DNA from: Sandarakinorhabdus glacialis
GTDB lineage: Bacteria > Pseudomonadota > Alphaproteobacteria > Sphingomonadales > Sphingomonadaceae
Reading direction: 5' to 3'
DNA: 64,000 nt
Assembly: GCF_014643455.1 (NCBI RefSeq)
Contig: NZ_BMJM01000010.1
Coordinates: forward strand, 31,427 to 95,426
Numbering within the stretch: position 1 is the stretch's first letter; each line of letters begins with the position of its first letter. The notes under the pieces were generated by a model. It made no database searches. It saw only the letters and a program-made list of their open reading frames with translations, and was not told the origin of the DNA. The position numbers and the translations under genes were made by a program. This document shows positions 37,331 through 47,626 of the stretch, in pieces.

Positions 37331-37396
37331 CATCACCTCTCCCCCTGCGGGAGAGGTCGAGAGACGCGCCCTTGCGCGGCCCGGGTGAGGGGTAAC
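37331..37396. repeat. GC-rich palindromic intergenic repeat, family B
   Basis: CACCTCTCCCCCTGCGGGAG, then AGGTCGAGAGACGCGCC and GCGCGGCCCGGGTGAGGGG. Closest to the copy at 20797. It lies between the convergent fasciclin and metK genes. Confidence 0.8.
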
Positions 37397-37401
37397 TGCC
37401 C

Positions 37402-38652
37402 TCAAACAGCTGCCTTCAACGCTCCAACCAGATCGGTCTTCTCCCACGAGAACCCACCATCGGCATCAGGCTGGCGCCCGAAATGCCCATAGGCCGCACT
37501 CCGCTGGTAGATCGGCTTGTTCAGCCCCAAATGCGTCCGGATCCCGCGCGGCGTCAGCCGGAACCCCAGCTTGGCGCTGTCGGCCAGCACCGCCTCGATA
37601 ACCGACTCGTCGACCGTCCCCGTACCATGCAAATCGACATACACCGACAGCGGCTCGGCAACGCCGATCGCATACGACAGCTGGATCGTGCAGCGCCGCG
37701 CCAGCCCGGCCGCAACGATGTTCTTCGCGAGATACCGCGTGATATATGCCGCCGAACGATCGACCTTCGTTGGATCTTTGCCGCTGAACGCACCGCCGCC
37801 ATGGGGCGAGGCGCCGCCGTAAGTGTCGACGATGATCTTGCGACCCGTCACGCCCGCATCGCCATCCGGCCCGCCAATCTCGAAACGCCCGGTCGGGTTG
37901 ACGTGAATCACCGTCTCGTTGGTGATGAAGCCCTGCGGCAAAATCTCGTTGAACACGCCGACGACATAACCGCGCAGCACGGCATATTTGGCCGCATCGC
38001 CGCCCTTTTCGCCGTCGCTCTCCCACGGTGTGCAATAATCCACCGCGTGCTGCGTCGACACCACCAGCGCCGTCGCCCGCACCGGAATTTCATTTTCATA
38101 GGCCAACGTCACCTGGCTCTTGGCATCGGGCTCGAGGAACGGCGCCTTGCCCGAATGACGATCGGCAGCCATGCGCTCGAGAATCTTGTGCGAATAATAC
38201 AGCGTCGCCGGCATCAGGTCGGGCGTTTCGTCGGTCGCATAACCGAACATGATGCCCTGGTCGCCGGCGCCTTCGTCCTTGTTGCCGCTGGCATCGACGC
38301 CCTGCGCGATATGCGCCGACTGGGGATGGAGGTGGTTCTCGAAATGCAGGTTCTGCCAGTGAAAGCCGTCCTGCTCGTAACCGATGCGCTTGACCGTCTC
38401 GCGCACGACGGTCTGGATTTCCTCCTGCGCGCCGGGCGCCCAATTGCCATCGGTATCGATCATGCCGAGCCCACGGACTTCGCCCGCCAGCACGACGCGA
38501 TTGGTCGTCGTCAGCGTCTCGCAGGCAACGCGCGCCTCGGGATCTTTCGACAGGAACAGGTCGACGACCGCGTCCGAAATCTGGTCGGCGACCTTGTCGG
38601 GATGCCCTTCGGAAACCGATTCGCTGGTAAAGAGAAAGCTGGAGCGCGCCAT
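37402..38652 (-). CDS. metK: S-adenosylmethionine synthetase
   Basis: 416 residues from the ATG at 38652, the normal length. Signature blocks are [31 protein letters not shown] and [16 protein letters not shown]. It makes SAM from Met and ATP and supplies the several methyltransferases in this window. I looked for a SAM-type riboswitch in the ~110 bases upstream and saw none that fits a known class. A short palindrome lies at 38722-38737. Confidence 0.97.
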   Translation of the reverse strand: MARSSFLFTSESVSEGHPDKVADQISDAVVDLFLSKDPEARVACETLTTTNRVVLAGEVRGLGMIDTDGNWAPGAQEEIQTVVRETVKRIGYEQDGFHWQNLHFENHLHPQSAHIAQGVDASGNKDEGAGDQGIMFGYATDETPDLMPATLYYSHKILERMAADRHSGKAPFLEPDAKSQVTLAYENEIPVRATALVVSTQHAVDYCTPWESDGEKGGDAAKYAVLRGYVVGVFNEILPQGFITNETVIHVNPTGRFEIGGPDGDAGVTGRKIIVDTYGGASPHGGGAFSGKDPTKVDRSAAYITRYLAKNIVAAGLARRCTIQLSYAIGVAEPLSVYVDLHGTGTVDESVIEAVLADSAKLGFRLTPRGIRTHLGLNKPIYQRSAAYGHFGRQPDADGGFSWEKTDLVGALKAAV

Positions 38653-38721
38653 CTGGGACCTGTCCGTGTCATGGAAAACCAAGCCCGCGTCTAGGCGGCA
38701 GCGCCCGCCCACGCAAGGGGC

Positions 38722-38737
38722 ATAAAGATAGCTTTAT
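38722..38737. promoter_or_regulatory. AT-rich palindrome upstream of metK
   Basis: ATAAAG-ATAG-CTTTAT is a perfect 6-bp inverted repeat about 70-85 bases upstream of the metK start, in otherwise GC-rich DNA. It could be an operator or include a -10-like element; no regulator is identified. Confidence 0.35.
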
Positions 38738-38764
38738 ATGATGGAGAGTATTTCGGTCCTCCCC

Positions 38765-38795
38765 GTCACCCCGGCGAAGGCCGGGGCCCATCTCC
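38765..38795 (+). repeat. 31-bp palindromic repeat, family A
   Basis: Same core as the copies at 8091 and 12795 (GTCACCCCGGCGAAGG then CCGGGGCCCATCTCC). It lies between metK and lnt. Confidence 0.85.
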
Positions 38796-38876
38796 GGAAC
38801 GCGCCGACCAGCTCCAAACCTCCGAGCCACCCAAACCTCTCCGTGCCCCGCAGCTCCGCGCCACCCAACTCACCCC

Positions 38877-40421
38877 TCAACCCCGCCGCCGATCCACCCA
38901 AACCCCCACACACACCAGCAACAACCCGAACCCCAACGTCACGCCATGCCCCCACCGTGCAAACACGGTCGGCGCCAGCGCCGGCGGCAGTGCCGACGAC
39001 ACCACGCCCTGCGTCCCCGCCGGATGGCTCACCACCACATTGCCGCCCGCGTCGATCATCGCGCTGATCCCGGTCGGCGTCGCCCGCGCCACCGGCAGCC
39101 CTTCCTCGATCGCCCGCAGCCGCGCCTGCGCCAGATGCTGCGGCGGGCCACTGGCGCCGAACCAGGCATCGTTCGAAATATTGGCGATCCACGCCGGCCG
39201 GTCGCCGGGATCGACCACCGCTCCCGGAAAAATGATCTCGTAACAGATCTGCACACCAACCGACGGAAACCCCGGCAGCGCCAGCGTCCGCGGCCCCGGT
39301 CCCGCCGCAAAATCGACATCCCCCGGCGTCAATCGCGTCAACCCCAGCCGCGCCATCAGCGGCCGCGCCGGCACATATTCGCCCAGCGGCACGAGGTGCG
39401 CCTTGTCGTACCGCCCCAGCAAGCGACCGCTGGCATCGATGACGAACAGGCTGTTGGTCAACGCCGTCACCTCGCCGCCCTTGTCGCGGATCACCGCGAC
39501 GCCGCCGAAGAGCAACAGGTCGCGCGGCCCCAGCACCGATGCCAGCAAGGCGCGCGCCTCGGGGTCCTCCTCGACGGCATAGGGCACCGACGATTCGGAC
39601 CACAGCACCAGCGCCCCCGCGTCGCGGTCCGCCGCTGCCGCCCCCAGCGCGCTGCGCGTCAGGTCGAGATAGACCTGCAGATGACGCTGTCCCGCACCTT
39701 CCGAATATTTCACGTCCTGTCCGATATTGGGCTGCACCAGGAACACGACCGGGCCATCGGGGTCATACTGCGGCCGGTCGAGCCCCGTGCCGGCAAGGCC
39801 CATGACCAGCACCGCCGCCGCGACGCCGACGCCGACCAGCCGCTCGCGCCGCAGCGCCCCCGGCCGCGCCATCAGCCACAGCCCGCCGCCCAGCAGCACG
39901 GTGATGCCCGACAAGGCCAGCGCCCCGCCATATTGCGCCATCTGCCGCACGCCCGGTACATCGACCCACGCCGCGCCCAGCGGGTTCCAGGCAAAACCCG
40001 ACAAGACCCAGCCGCGCAGCCATTCGGCCAGCATCCACGCCGCCGCCAAAATCAGCACGCGCCCCAGCGGCCCCTTTGCAAACCCACGCGCCAGCGCCGC
40101 CGCCAGCGCCACATAGATCGCCAGGAACATCGCCAGCCCGATCACCGCGACCCAGCCCAGCCCGGCCGGCATCTTGGCCTGGAAGGTGAACGCCGTCGCG
40201 ATCCAGGTCAGCCCGGCGGCAAAATGCCCGGCCCCGAACAGCCAGCCGCGCTTCGCCGCAGCGCGAACCGACGGCGCCGTGTCGACCAACGCCGTCAGCA
40301 CGGCGATCCCCAGCACCGTCAACGGCACCAAATTCCACGGCTCGAACCCCAGCGCCGCGACGCCGCCGGCAAGGATCGCACACAGCGCAGCAAGCGGATT
40401 CGACAGGCGAGCATGCAACAT
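38877..40421 (-). CDS. lnt: Apolipoprotein N-acyltransferase
   Basis: 514 residues. About six N-terminal membrane segments are followed by a periplasmic nitrilase-fold domain with the catalytic triad Glu276 (LWSESSVPY), Lys340 (YDKAHLVPLGEY) and Cys393 (VQICYEIIFPG). It adds the third acyl chain to lipoproteins in the inner membrane, the last step before Lol sorting. The C-terminus ends in a final membrane helix. Lgt, the first enzyme of the pathway, is at 56.4 kb. Confidence 0.96.
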   Translation of the reverse strand: MLHARLSNPLAALCAILAGGVAALGFEPWNLVPLTVLGIAVLTALVDTAPSVRAAAKRGWLFGAGHFAAGLTWIATAFTFQAKMPAGLGWVAVIGLAMFLAIYVALAAALARGFAKGPLGRVLILAAAWMLAEWLRGWVLSGFAWNPLGAAWVDVPGVRQMAQYGGALALSGITVLLGGGLWLMARPGALRRERLVGVGVAAAVLVMGLAGTGLDRPQYDPDGPVVFLVQPNIGQDVKYSEGAGQRHLQVYLDLTRSALGAAAADRDAGALVLWSESSVPYAVEEDPEARALLASVLGPRDLLLFGGVAVIRDKGGEVTALTNSLFVIDASGRLLGRYDKAHLVPLGEYVPARPLMARLGLTRLTPGDVDFAAGPGPRTLALPGFPSVGVQICYEIIFPGAVVDPGDRPAWIANISNDAWFGASGPPQHLAQARLRAIEEGLPVARATPTGISAMIDAGGNVVVSHPAGTQGVVSSALPPALAPTVFARWGHGVTLGFGLLLVCVGVWVDRRRG

Positions 40422-40477
40422 GAGGCGGCGTTAGCCCGAAACCGCCGGACAGCGCCAGCACCTTCAAATAACCATTG

Positions 40478-40503
40478 GTCATGCTCAACTTGTTTCAGCA
40501 TCC
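40478..40503. repeat. Short palindromic intergenic repeat (REP-like), copy 2
   Basis: GGTCATGCTCAACTTGTTTC followed by AGCATCC, the same element as at 2026-2052 with small changes. It lies between divergent lnt and the osmoprotectant ATPase gene. Confidence 0.7.
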
Positions 40504-40578
40504 ACCGTCCAGCCATGCCCAAATGTTGTAAACACAGCCCCATTGCGCCGGCCTCCCCTACCCGCCACTGTCACCCCC

Positions 40579-41340
40579 ATGGCAACCCCCGCGCCGATGC
40601 TCGAATACGCCGACGTCAGCGTCCGCCGCGGCACCGCGACCTTGCTCGAGAACATCACCCTCGCCATCCCCACCGGCAGCTTCGTCGCCCTCACCGGCAG
40701 CTCCGGCGCCGGCAAGACCACCCTCCTCCGCCTCGCCAACCGCCTCGTAACCGCCGACACCGGCGAAGTCCGCGTCGCCGGCAAAAACGTCGCCGCCGGA
40801 GACCCCGCCACCCTGCGCCGCGGCATCGGCTACGCCATCCAGGGCGTCGGCCTGTTCCCGCACTGGACGATCGCCGAAAACGTCGCCGCCGTGCCCCGCC
40901 TGCTCGGCCACACCGGCCTCGCCGCCCGCGTCGCCGAGCTTCTCGAACTCGTCGAACTCCCCCGCGACTTCGCCGCCCGCTACCCGCGCCAATTGTCGGG
41001 CGGCCAGGCCAGCCGCGTCGGCCTCGCCCGAGCCCTTGCCGCCAAGCCGCCGCTCCTGCTCCTCGACGAACCCTTTGGCGCGCTCGATCCCGAAACCCGC
41101 GCCAACCTCGGCGACCGCCTCGTCGCCCTCCACCGCGAGCAAAACCTCACCACCCTGATGGTCACCCACGACCTCGCCGACGCTTTGCTCCGCGCCGACC
41201 GCGTCATCGTCCTCGACAAGGGGCGTATCGTGGCCGACGCCGCCCCCGCCGGTATCGTCGCCAGCGACCACCCCGCCGTCCGCGCCCTCATTGCCAGCCC
41301 GCTCGCCCAGGCCCGGCGCCTGGCGGACCTGCTGGCATGA
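40579..41340 (+). CDS. Osmoprotectant/betaine-type ABC importer ATPase
   Basis: 253 residues. Walker A GSSGAGKTT, signature QLSGGQASRVGLARA, Walker B LLLLDEPFGALDP. The YAIQGVGLFPHWTIAENVAAVP stretch is characteristic of ProV/OpuA-type ATPases for quaternary ammonium compounds. No C-terminal CBS domains are present, unlike many OpuA/ProV proteins. ATG at 40579 (an alternative is 40597). It overlaps the permease/binding-protein gene by four bases. Confidence 0.9.
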   Translation: MATPAPMLEYADVSVRRGTATLLENITLAIPTGSFVALTGSSGAGKTTLLRLANRLVTADTGEVRVAGKNVAAGDPATLRRGIGYAIQGVGLFPHWTIAENVAAVPRLLGHTGLAARVAELLELVELPRDFAARYPRQLSGGQASRVGLARALAAKPPLLLLDEPFGALDPETRANLGDRLVALHREQNLTTLMVTHDLADALLRADRVIVLDKGRIVADAAPAGIVASDHPAVRALIASPLAQARRLADLLA

Positions 41341-42887
41341 ACGAACAATGGTCGCGCGCTTTCGCCATGCTCCCCGATCGCCTCGCCGCGCATCTCGGCG
41401 TCAGCGCGGCGGCACTCGCGCTCGCCATTCTGATCGCAGTGCCCCTCGGCATGCTCGCCATCTCCCGTCCCGCGTGGAAAACCGCCCTCATAAGTACCGC
41501 CGGCATCCTCCAGACAATCCCGGCACTCGCCCTGCTTGCGCTCTTCTACCCCCTGCTTCTCCTGCTCGGCGGCCTCACCCAGCGCTTCGCCGGCTTCGGC
41601 ATCCCCGCCCTCGGCCTGCTCCCCTCGCTCCTCGCTTTGTCGCTCTACGCCCTCCTCCCGCTACTCCGCGGCGGCATCGACGGCCTCGGCAGCATTCCAC
41701 CCGAAATCCTTGATTCCGCTGACGGAATCGGCATGACCCGCCGCCAGCGCCTCCTCCAGGTCGAACTCCCCATCGCCGCCCCCATCGTCATGGGCGGCCT
41801 GCGCACCGCCGCGGTCTGGACCATCGGCGCCGCCACCCTCGCCACCACCGTCGGCCAGAAAAGCCTTGGCGACCTGATTTTCGCCGGCCTCCAGCTCGAG
41901 GACTGGACTCTCGTCGTAACCGGCTGCCTCGCCGCCGCCGGCCTCGCAATCCTCGTCGATAGCGCCCTCGCCAACGCCGAAACCGGTCTCAAGGAACGCC
42001 GCATTAACAAGGGCTTGTCTGGCCTCGTCCTGCTCACCGCCCTCGTCGCCGGCATCATCGGCTGGCACCTCGCCACCCGCCCCTCAGCCACCCAAACAGC
42101 CGCGATCGTGGTCGGTGCCAAGAATTTTTCCGAGCAATATATCCTCGCCGAACTCATCGCCGACCGCCTCCGCGCCCAGGGCCTGCCCGTCACCATCCGC
42201 TCGGGCCTAGGCTCCGCCGTCGCCTTCCGCGCCCTCGCCGCCGGCGACATCGATGTCTATGTCGATTATTCCGGCACGCTCTGGGACAATGTCCTCGGCC
42301 GCAAGGACATTGTCCCACGATCGCAGATGCTTGCCACCCTGCGCAGCGAACTCCCAACCCGCGCCAAAGTCGAGGTCGCAGCCTCCCTCGGCTTCGAGAA
42401 CGCCTACGCTCTCGCCATGAAGCGCACCGACGCCACCCGCCTCGGCATCACCAGCCTCGCCGACCTTACCGCCCACGCCTCCCAGCTCCGCCTCGCCACC
42501 GATATCGAGTTCCAGCAGCGCCCCGAATGGGCCTCTCTCCAGAAAACATACGGACTTAAATTCAAGACCTTGACCGCCTACACCCCCACCCTGATGGTCC
42601 GCGCCCTCGGCGGCGGCGACGCCGATGTCATCACCGCCTTCTCCTCCGACGGGCGCATCGCCGCCGACGACCTCGTCCTGCTAACCGACCCCCGCGGCGC
42701 CCTGCCCGCCTATGACGCACTGCTGCTCGTCGGCCCCCACCGCCCCGACCTGACGGCAAAACTCGACAATTTGCAGAACGCCATCCCGGTCGAAAAAATG
42801 CGCCAGGCCAATTGGCAAGCTGACCGCGACACCGACAAACAGACCCCCCAGCAAGCCGCCAAGTGGCTGGCGAAGCAGCTGAAATAG
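41337..42887 (+). CDS. Fused permease and substrate-binding protein of an osmoprotectant ABC importer
   Basis: 516 residues. Residues about 1-210 are the permease with a BPD-transport helix bundle (LQTIPALALLALFYPLLLLL, DGIGMTRRQRLLQVELPIAAP with the EAA loop). After a linking helix (GLVLLTALVAGIIGWHLA) residues about 255-516 are an OpuAC-type binding domain (VVGAKNFSEQYILAELIADRL, AAGDIDVYVDYSGTLWDNVLG). Such fusions tether the receptor to the transporter; the ligand is probably glycine betaine, choline or a similar compound. ATGA overlap with the ATPase gene. Its last ~207 bases overlap, on the other strand, the 3' end of the broken exporter gene. Confidence 0.9.
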   Translation: MNEQWSRAFAMLPDRLAAHLGVSAAALALAILIAVPLGMLAISRPAWKTALISTAGILQTIPALALLALFYPLLLLLGGLTQRFAGFGIPALGLLPSLLALSLYALLPLLRGGIDGLGSIPPEILDSADGIGMTRRQRLLQVELPIAAPIVMGGLRTAAVWTIGAATLATTVGQKSLGDLIFAGLQLEDWTLVVTGCLAAAGLAILVDSALANAETGLKERRINKGLSGLVLLTALVAGIIGWHLATRPSATQTAAIVVGAKNFSEQYILAELIADRLRAQGLPVTIRSGLGSAVAFRALAAGDIDVYVDYSGTLWDNVLGRKDIVPRSQMLATLRSELPTRAKVEVAASLGFENAYALAMKRTDATRLGITSLADLTAHASQLRLATDIEFQQRPEWASLQKTYGLKFKTLTAYTPTLMVRALGGGDADVITAFSSDGRIAADDLVLLTDPRGALPAYDALLLVGPHRPDLTAKLDNLQNAIPVEKMRQANWQADRDTDKQTPQQAAKWLAKQLK

Positions 42888-44676
42888 CTCCTCCGCCGCG
42901 ATCGCCACTGCCCCCGCCTGATGGTCGAACAGCCGCCGGTAATGCCCATCGGCCTTCAACAGCAGCCCATCATGCGTCCCGTCCTCGACGATCCGGCCAT
43001 GATCGAAAACCAGGATCCGATCGAGGTTCCGCACCGTCGACAACCGATGCGCAATCACGATCGAGGTCCGCCCGACCAGCAACCGCTCCATCGCTTCGGA
43101 AATCAGGCTCTCGCTCTCTGAATCGAGGCTCGACGTCGCCTCGTCGAGGATTAGCACCGGCGCATCCGCCAGAAACGCCCGCGCCAACGCCACCCGTTGT
43201 CGCTCGCCACCCGACAGCTTGACCCCGCGCTCGCCGACCGGCGTCAGATACCCACGCGGCAATTTCGCAATGAAATCATGCGCATTGGCCAGCCGCGCCG
43301 CTGCCTCGATCTCGGCCATCGTCGCATCCGGCCGCGCATAGGCGATATTCTCGGCCAGGCTGCGGTGAAACAGGACCGGCTCCTGTGGCACGATGGCGAT
43401 CTGCTGGCGCAGCGATACCTGCGTCGCCCGCGTCACCTCCTGCCCGTCGATGCTCAGCCGGCCCTCGCTGACTTCGTACAACCGCTGGATAAGCTTGACG
43501 AACGTCGTCTTGCCCGACCCCGACCGCCCGACCAGCCCGACGCGCTGCCCCGCCGGAATCGTCACGCTCAGCCCCTCGTAGAGCGGCACCGCGTGCGAGC
43601 CATAGCGGAACGTCACATCCTCGAACCGGATTTCGCCATGTTCGATCACGATCGGCACCGCGCCGGCATGGTCGGCAATCCCCAGCGGCACATCGTGCAG
43701 CACCACCAGTTCCTCCATCTCGTTCACGGCGCGCTGCAGATGGTGAACATGCTGGCCGATGTCGCGCAGATACCCGTGCACCACCAGATAGGCAGTGATG
43801 GCATAAGTCACGTCGCCCGGCGTCGCCCTGCCCTGCCACCACAGCCACAACGCCGTCCCGGTCACCGCCAGCCCGCGTCAGCCACAGCAACAGCAACTGC
43901 CCGCTGCCGGCCCAGGTGTGGCGCATCCACGTCCGCCGCGTTCGCCCCTGCCACTTGCCGACCGTCCGCGACAGCCGCGCATCCTCGCGCGATTCGCCGG
44001 CAAAGGCCTTGACGACCGCATTGCTGCCGATCGCGTCGGCAAGGACGCCGCCGATCTTCGTGTCCCAGGCATTCGACAGCCGCGAAGCCGGCGCAATCCA
44101 CCGCGCCGCCGGCGCCACCGTCATCGCCACATAGGCAATCGCCCCTACGGCCATCACGATGCCCAGCACCGGCGCCCGCGCGCCCATCAGCAGCATTGAT
44201 CCCGCCAACACTGTCAGCGACGGCAACAGCGCCAGCAGCAGCACATCGTTGATCGAATCGAACGCCCACATGCCGCGCGTGATCTTGCGCTGCACCGAGC
44301 CCGAAAAGCTGTTGGCGTGCCAGTCCGTCGACAGCCGTTGCACCCGCTGGAAAGCGTCCTCTGCAACATTCCGCATAATGCTGAGCGTGAACGGCACGAC
44401 ATTCCACCAGGCAATATGGCGCAGCACCACCATCGCGCCGCCCAGCAACGCCATGGTCGCAAATGCCTTAAGCGCCGTCGCCCGGCCTTCGGTGCCAAGC
44501 GCCAAGGCATCGACCAGTCGGCCGGCTTCTACCGGTACGAAGACCTCGGTGACCGTCGCCAGCGACATCATGCCGGCAATCAACCACGCCCGGCCGCGCT
44601 GCTGCGACCAGTGGCTGAAAACAAATGCGAACACCTGGCGCATCGACGCCGTGCCCTGATCCTGCGATGGGTTCAT
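42681..44676 (-). pseudogene. ABC exporter (membrane domain plus ATPase), frameshifted
   Basis: Reading from the ATG at 44676, residues up to about 43870 give an ABC exporter membrane domain (AWLIAGMMSLATVTEVFVPVEAG, WHANSFSGSVQRKITRGMWAFD). The frame is then lost near 43868-43878, where the sequence continues in another frame from about 43875 with VTGTALWLWWQGRATPGDV and a full ATPase domain: Walker A GRSGSGKTT, signature LSGGERQRVALARA, Walker B VLILDEATSSLD. A two-base deletion (or one-base insertion) at GGGCTGG explains it. Exporters of this type normally end soon after YRRLFDHQAG; here the frame runs on for about 75 residues antisense to the importer gene, to a stop at 42681. Either a decaying gene or a sequence error. 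Confidence 0.85.
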
Positions 44677-44929
44677 GATCTTTTCGCACGGCCTTGGCCA
44701 TGCGTCCCTGTCTATCGGTGGAAGAAGGCGCCAAGGCGCCCGCCGTATATATGGCGCCGTAGCGCCAGGTCAGGCCGGTTTGCGCCGCGCGCAATAACGG
44801 CGCCGGGAGGCCGCGAGCATGGTGGTATCGATCAACCTTGCCCCTCCCTTGCCGATGGACGGCCATCATTTACCAGATGCGCCGCGCCGAAACAACCGCG
44901 ACAGTGGCGCGGCAACATGGGGGCCGAAC

Positions 44930-45367
44930 ATGCGCTATTTTATCGATGCCGAGTTTAACGGCTTCGGCGGCGAACTGATCTCGCTGGCGCTTGTCCCGGA
45001 GGACGAAGCCGCACCATCATTCTATGCAGCGATTACGTGCACGAATCCCCAGCCCTGGGTCGCCGCCAACATCCTCCCCGCCCTGCAAATTGTGCCGCTG
45101 TCCAATGCCGAAGTCGCCCACGCCTTTGCCGATTTCCTCGGTGCAGCCAACGACCCGGTCATCATCGCCGACTGGCCCGAGGACATCGCCCATGCGGCGC
45201 TCCTGCTGGTCACCGGTCCCGGCCGCATGCTCGGCGTACCGCGACTGCGCTTCGAGCTGATCTATATCTTCGATTTCGACGCGGCGGTGACAAGTGCCGT
45301 GCCGCACAACGCCCTCCACGACGCAAGGGCCCTGCGCGCCCGCTCCCTCGAAGACGAAGCCGGCTGA
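44930..45367 (+). CDS. DEDDh-type 3'-5' exonuclease (Rv2179c-like)
   Basis: 145 residues. The beginning MRYFIDAEFNGFGGELISLAL and the end PHNALHDARAL match small RNase T-like exoribonucleases. The DEDDh catalytic set is visible: Asp6, Glu8, Asp81, His126 and Asp131 (the HxxxxD of motif III). It probably trims RNA 3' ends with two metal ions. The ATG at 44930 is chosen because it begins the conserved fold; the frame is open further upstream. The ~250 bases between the broken exporter and this start hold no gene that I can support. Confidence 0.85.
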   Translation: MRYFIDAEFNGFGGELISLALVPEDEAAPSFYAAITCTNPQPWVAANILPALQIVPLSNAEVAHAFADFLGAANDPVIIADWPEDIAHAALLLVTGPGRMLGVPRLRFELIYIFDFDAAVTSAVPHNALHDARALRARSLEDEAG

Positions 45368-45391
45368 CGGCGGCGGGATAGCCCGCCGCCG
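45368..45391. terminator. GC hairpin between convergent genes
   Basis: A perfect 10-bp stem (CGGCGGCGGG / CCCGCCGCCG) with loop ATAG fills the gap between the exonuclease gene and hppA. No T run, but its position suits a bidirectional terminator. Confidence 0.55.
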
Positions 45392-45398
45392 CCGCAAC

Positions 45399-47525
45399 TC
45401 AATGTCCGGCCAGCGACGCCAGCAACAGCAACGCGACGATATTGGTGATCTTGATCATCGGGTTGACTGCCGGGCCCGCGGTATCCTTGTAGGGATCACC
45501 CACGGTATCGCCGGTCACCGCCGCCTGGTGCGCCGGCGACCCCTTGCCGCCATAGGCACCTTGCTCGATGACCTTCTTGGCATTGTCCCAAGCGCCGCCG
45601 CCCGACGTCATCGAGATGGCGACGAACAGGCCGGAAACGATTACCCCCATCAGCAACGCGCCGAGCGCCGCAAAGCCATTGCCCTGCCCCGCCACGGCCG
45701 TGATCGCGAAATACACCACGACCGGCGCCAGCACCGGCAACAGCGACGGGATGATCATTTCGCGGATCGCGCCTGCGGTCACCAGGCTGACCGTCCGTGC
45801 ATAATCCGGCCGCACGCTGCGATCGGCAATGCCCGGGTTCTCGCGGAACTGCGCCCGGATATCCTGCGCCACAGCCTGCGCCGTCCGACCAACAGCCGTC
45901 ATCGCCATGCCGCCGAACAGGTAAGGCAACAACGCCCCGAGCAGCAGCCCGACGACTACGTAAGGATTGGACAGCGAGAAATCGACCGTCACATTCCCGA
46001 AGAATTGCGACAGGTCCTCGGTGTAGGTGGCGAACAGCACAAGTGCCGCGAGCCCCGCCGAACCGATGGCATAGCCCTTGGTGACGGCCTTTGTCGTGTT
46101 GCCGACGGCATCGAGCGCGTCAGTGCGTTGGCGCACTTCACCCTCGAGCCCTGCCATTTCGGCGATGCCGCCGGCGTTGTCGGTAACCGGTCCATAGGCA
46201 TCGAGCGCCACGATCATCCCAGCCAGCGCCAGCATCGCCGTCGCTGCAAAGGCGATGCCGATCAGGCCTGCCAATTTGTAGGTCGCGATGATGCCGACAA
46301 CGATGACCAGCGTTGGCAACGCGGTCGACTCCATCGACACCGCAAGACCCTGGATGACATTGGTGCCATGGCCCGAATCCGATGCCTTGGCGATCGACTG
46401 CACCGGGCGATACTCGGTGCCGGTATAATATTCGGTGATCCACACGATAAGCGCAGTGACTGCCAACCCGACAAGCATGCAGTAAAACAGCGCACGGCCG
46501 GTAAAGCCGCCAACCACGCCGGCGATCGTTGGCGCCTCGTTCGCGACAGCCACCTGGTCGAGCCCAATGACGGCATTCATATCGGGGAAGATTGCCGCCG
46601 TAGCAAACCAGAGCGCCGGGATCGACAGCAAGCCAGTGACGAGCAAGCCCTTGTAAAGTGCCCCCATTATGGAACCCTTGCCGAGCCGAACAAAGTAGGT
46701 GCCGATAATCGAGGTGATGATGCAGACGCCGCACGCCAGCAGCGGCAGGGTCATAAGAGATGCCGCGTCGGGCCCGCTGATGAGCAGTGCCACCAGCACC
46801 ATCGTCGCGCCGATGGTGACCACATAGGTTTCGAAAAGATCGGCTGCCATACCTGCGCAATCGCCGACATTGTCACCGACGTTATCGGCGATAACGCCAG
46901 GATTGCGATCGTCATCCTCGTCGAAGCCAAGCTCGTTCTTGCCGACCATGTCGGCACCGACATCGGCCGCCTTGGTAAAGATACCACCCCCGAGCCGCGC
47001 AAAGATCGAAATCAACGATGCGCCAAAACTAAGCGCGATCAATGCGTTGACGACCGCGCGGCTGGTTGGCTCGAGACCACTGGCGACCAGCGCATAAAAA
47101 TATCCGGCGATGGCAAGCAATGCCAGTCCAGCGACGAGCATGCCGGTGACCGCTCCCGACCGGAATGCCATCGTCAGCCCTGCCTGCAAGGAATTGCGCG
47201 CCGCCTCAGCGGTCCGCACGTTGGCGCGTACCGAGATATTCATGCCGATAAAGCCGGTAAGCCCCGACAGCACCGCACCGAGCACGAACGCGCCCGCAGG
47301 AATTGTGCCGAGCAAGAAAAATACCAGTACGGCGACGATCACGCCGACGATGGCGATCGCAGTGTACTGCTTGTTGAGATAGGCGCCGGCACCTTCCTGG
47401 ATCGCCTTGGCGATCTCCTGCATGCGGGCATTGCCCGGCGACGCGGCAAGCACCTGCCTCGACGTGATGATGCCGTATAAGACAGCTGCCAGACCGCAGA
47501 AAATTGCGATCAATACGACGTCCAT
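45399..47525 (-). CDS. hppA: H+-translocating pyrophosphatase, K+-independent type
   Basis: 708 residues with about 16 membrane segments. The pyrophosphate-binding loop is [18 protein letters not shown], and a second acidic motif lies near the C-terminus ([20 protein letters not shown]). The segment [16 protein letters not shown] carries the Lys that, as I recall, marks the K+-independent class. It couples PPi hydrolysis to proton pumping across the membrane. The ~100 bases upstream hold the promoter; no element can be assigned firmly. Confidence 0.96.
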   Translation of the reverse strand: MDVVLIAIFCGLAAVLYGIITSRQVLAASPGNARMQEIAKAIQEGAGAYLNKQYTAIAIVGVIVAVLVFFLLGTIPAGAFVLGAVLSGLTGFIGMNISVRANVRTAEAARNSLQAGLTMAFRSGAVTGMLVAGLALLAIAGYFYALVASGLEPTSRAVVNALIALSFGASLISIFARLGGGIFTKAADVGADMVGKNELGFDEDDDRNPGVIADNVGDNVGDCAGMAADLFETYVVTIGATMVLVALLISGPDAASLMTLPLLACGVCIITSIIGTYFVRLGKGSIMGALYKGLLVTGLLSIPALWFATAAIFPDMNAVIGLDQVAVANEAPTIAGVVGGFTGRALFYCMLVGLAVTALIVWITEYYTGTEYRPVQSIAKASDSGHGTNVIQGLAVSMESTALPTLVIVVGIIATYKLAGLIGIAFAATAMLALAGMIVALDAYGPVTDNAGGIAEMAGLEGEVRQRTDALDAVGNTTKAVTKGYAIGSAGLAALVLFATYTEDLSQFFGNVTVDFSLSNPYVVVGLLLGALLPYLFGGMAMTAVGRTAQAVAQDIRAQFRENPGIADRSVRPDYARTVSLVTAGAIREMIIPSLLPVLAPVVVYFAITAVAGQGNGFAALGALLMGVIVSGLFVAISMTSGGGAWDNAKKVIEQGAYGGKGSPAHQAAVTGDTVGDPYKDTAGPAVNPMIKITNIVALLLLASLAGH

Positions 47526-47626
47526 TCGCGTCCTCCCCTAACTCGCCGCAGAATTCATCGGGATCGATGCACCGCAGTCGTTGCGGCAACATTAGCCAGC
47601 GAATCGGGGAAAGCAACCGGCGCGAA

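Noticed and set aside
38653..38760. Possible SAM riboswitch before metK.
   Set aside because: No match to the core of SAM-I, SAM-II or SAM/SAH classes that I could see; only a short AT palindrome is present.
38946..41336. Long rightward frame upstream of the permease-receptor fusion, rich in Arg and Pro.
   Set aside because: It is antisense to lnt and out of frame with the ATPase gene. Only the part from 41337 has recognisable domains.
42681..43865. Treating the ATPase half of the exporter as an independent intact gene.
   Set aside because: It begins in mid membrane domain without a ribosome site, and the missing part lies directly upstream in another frame.
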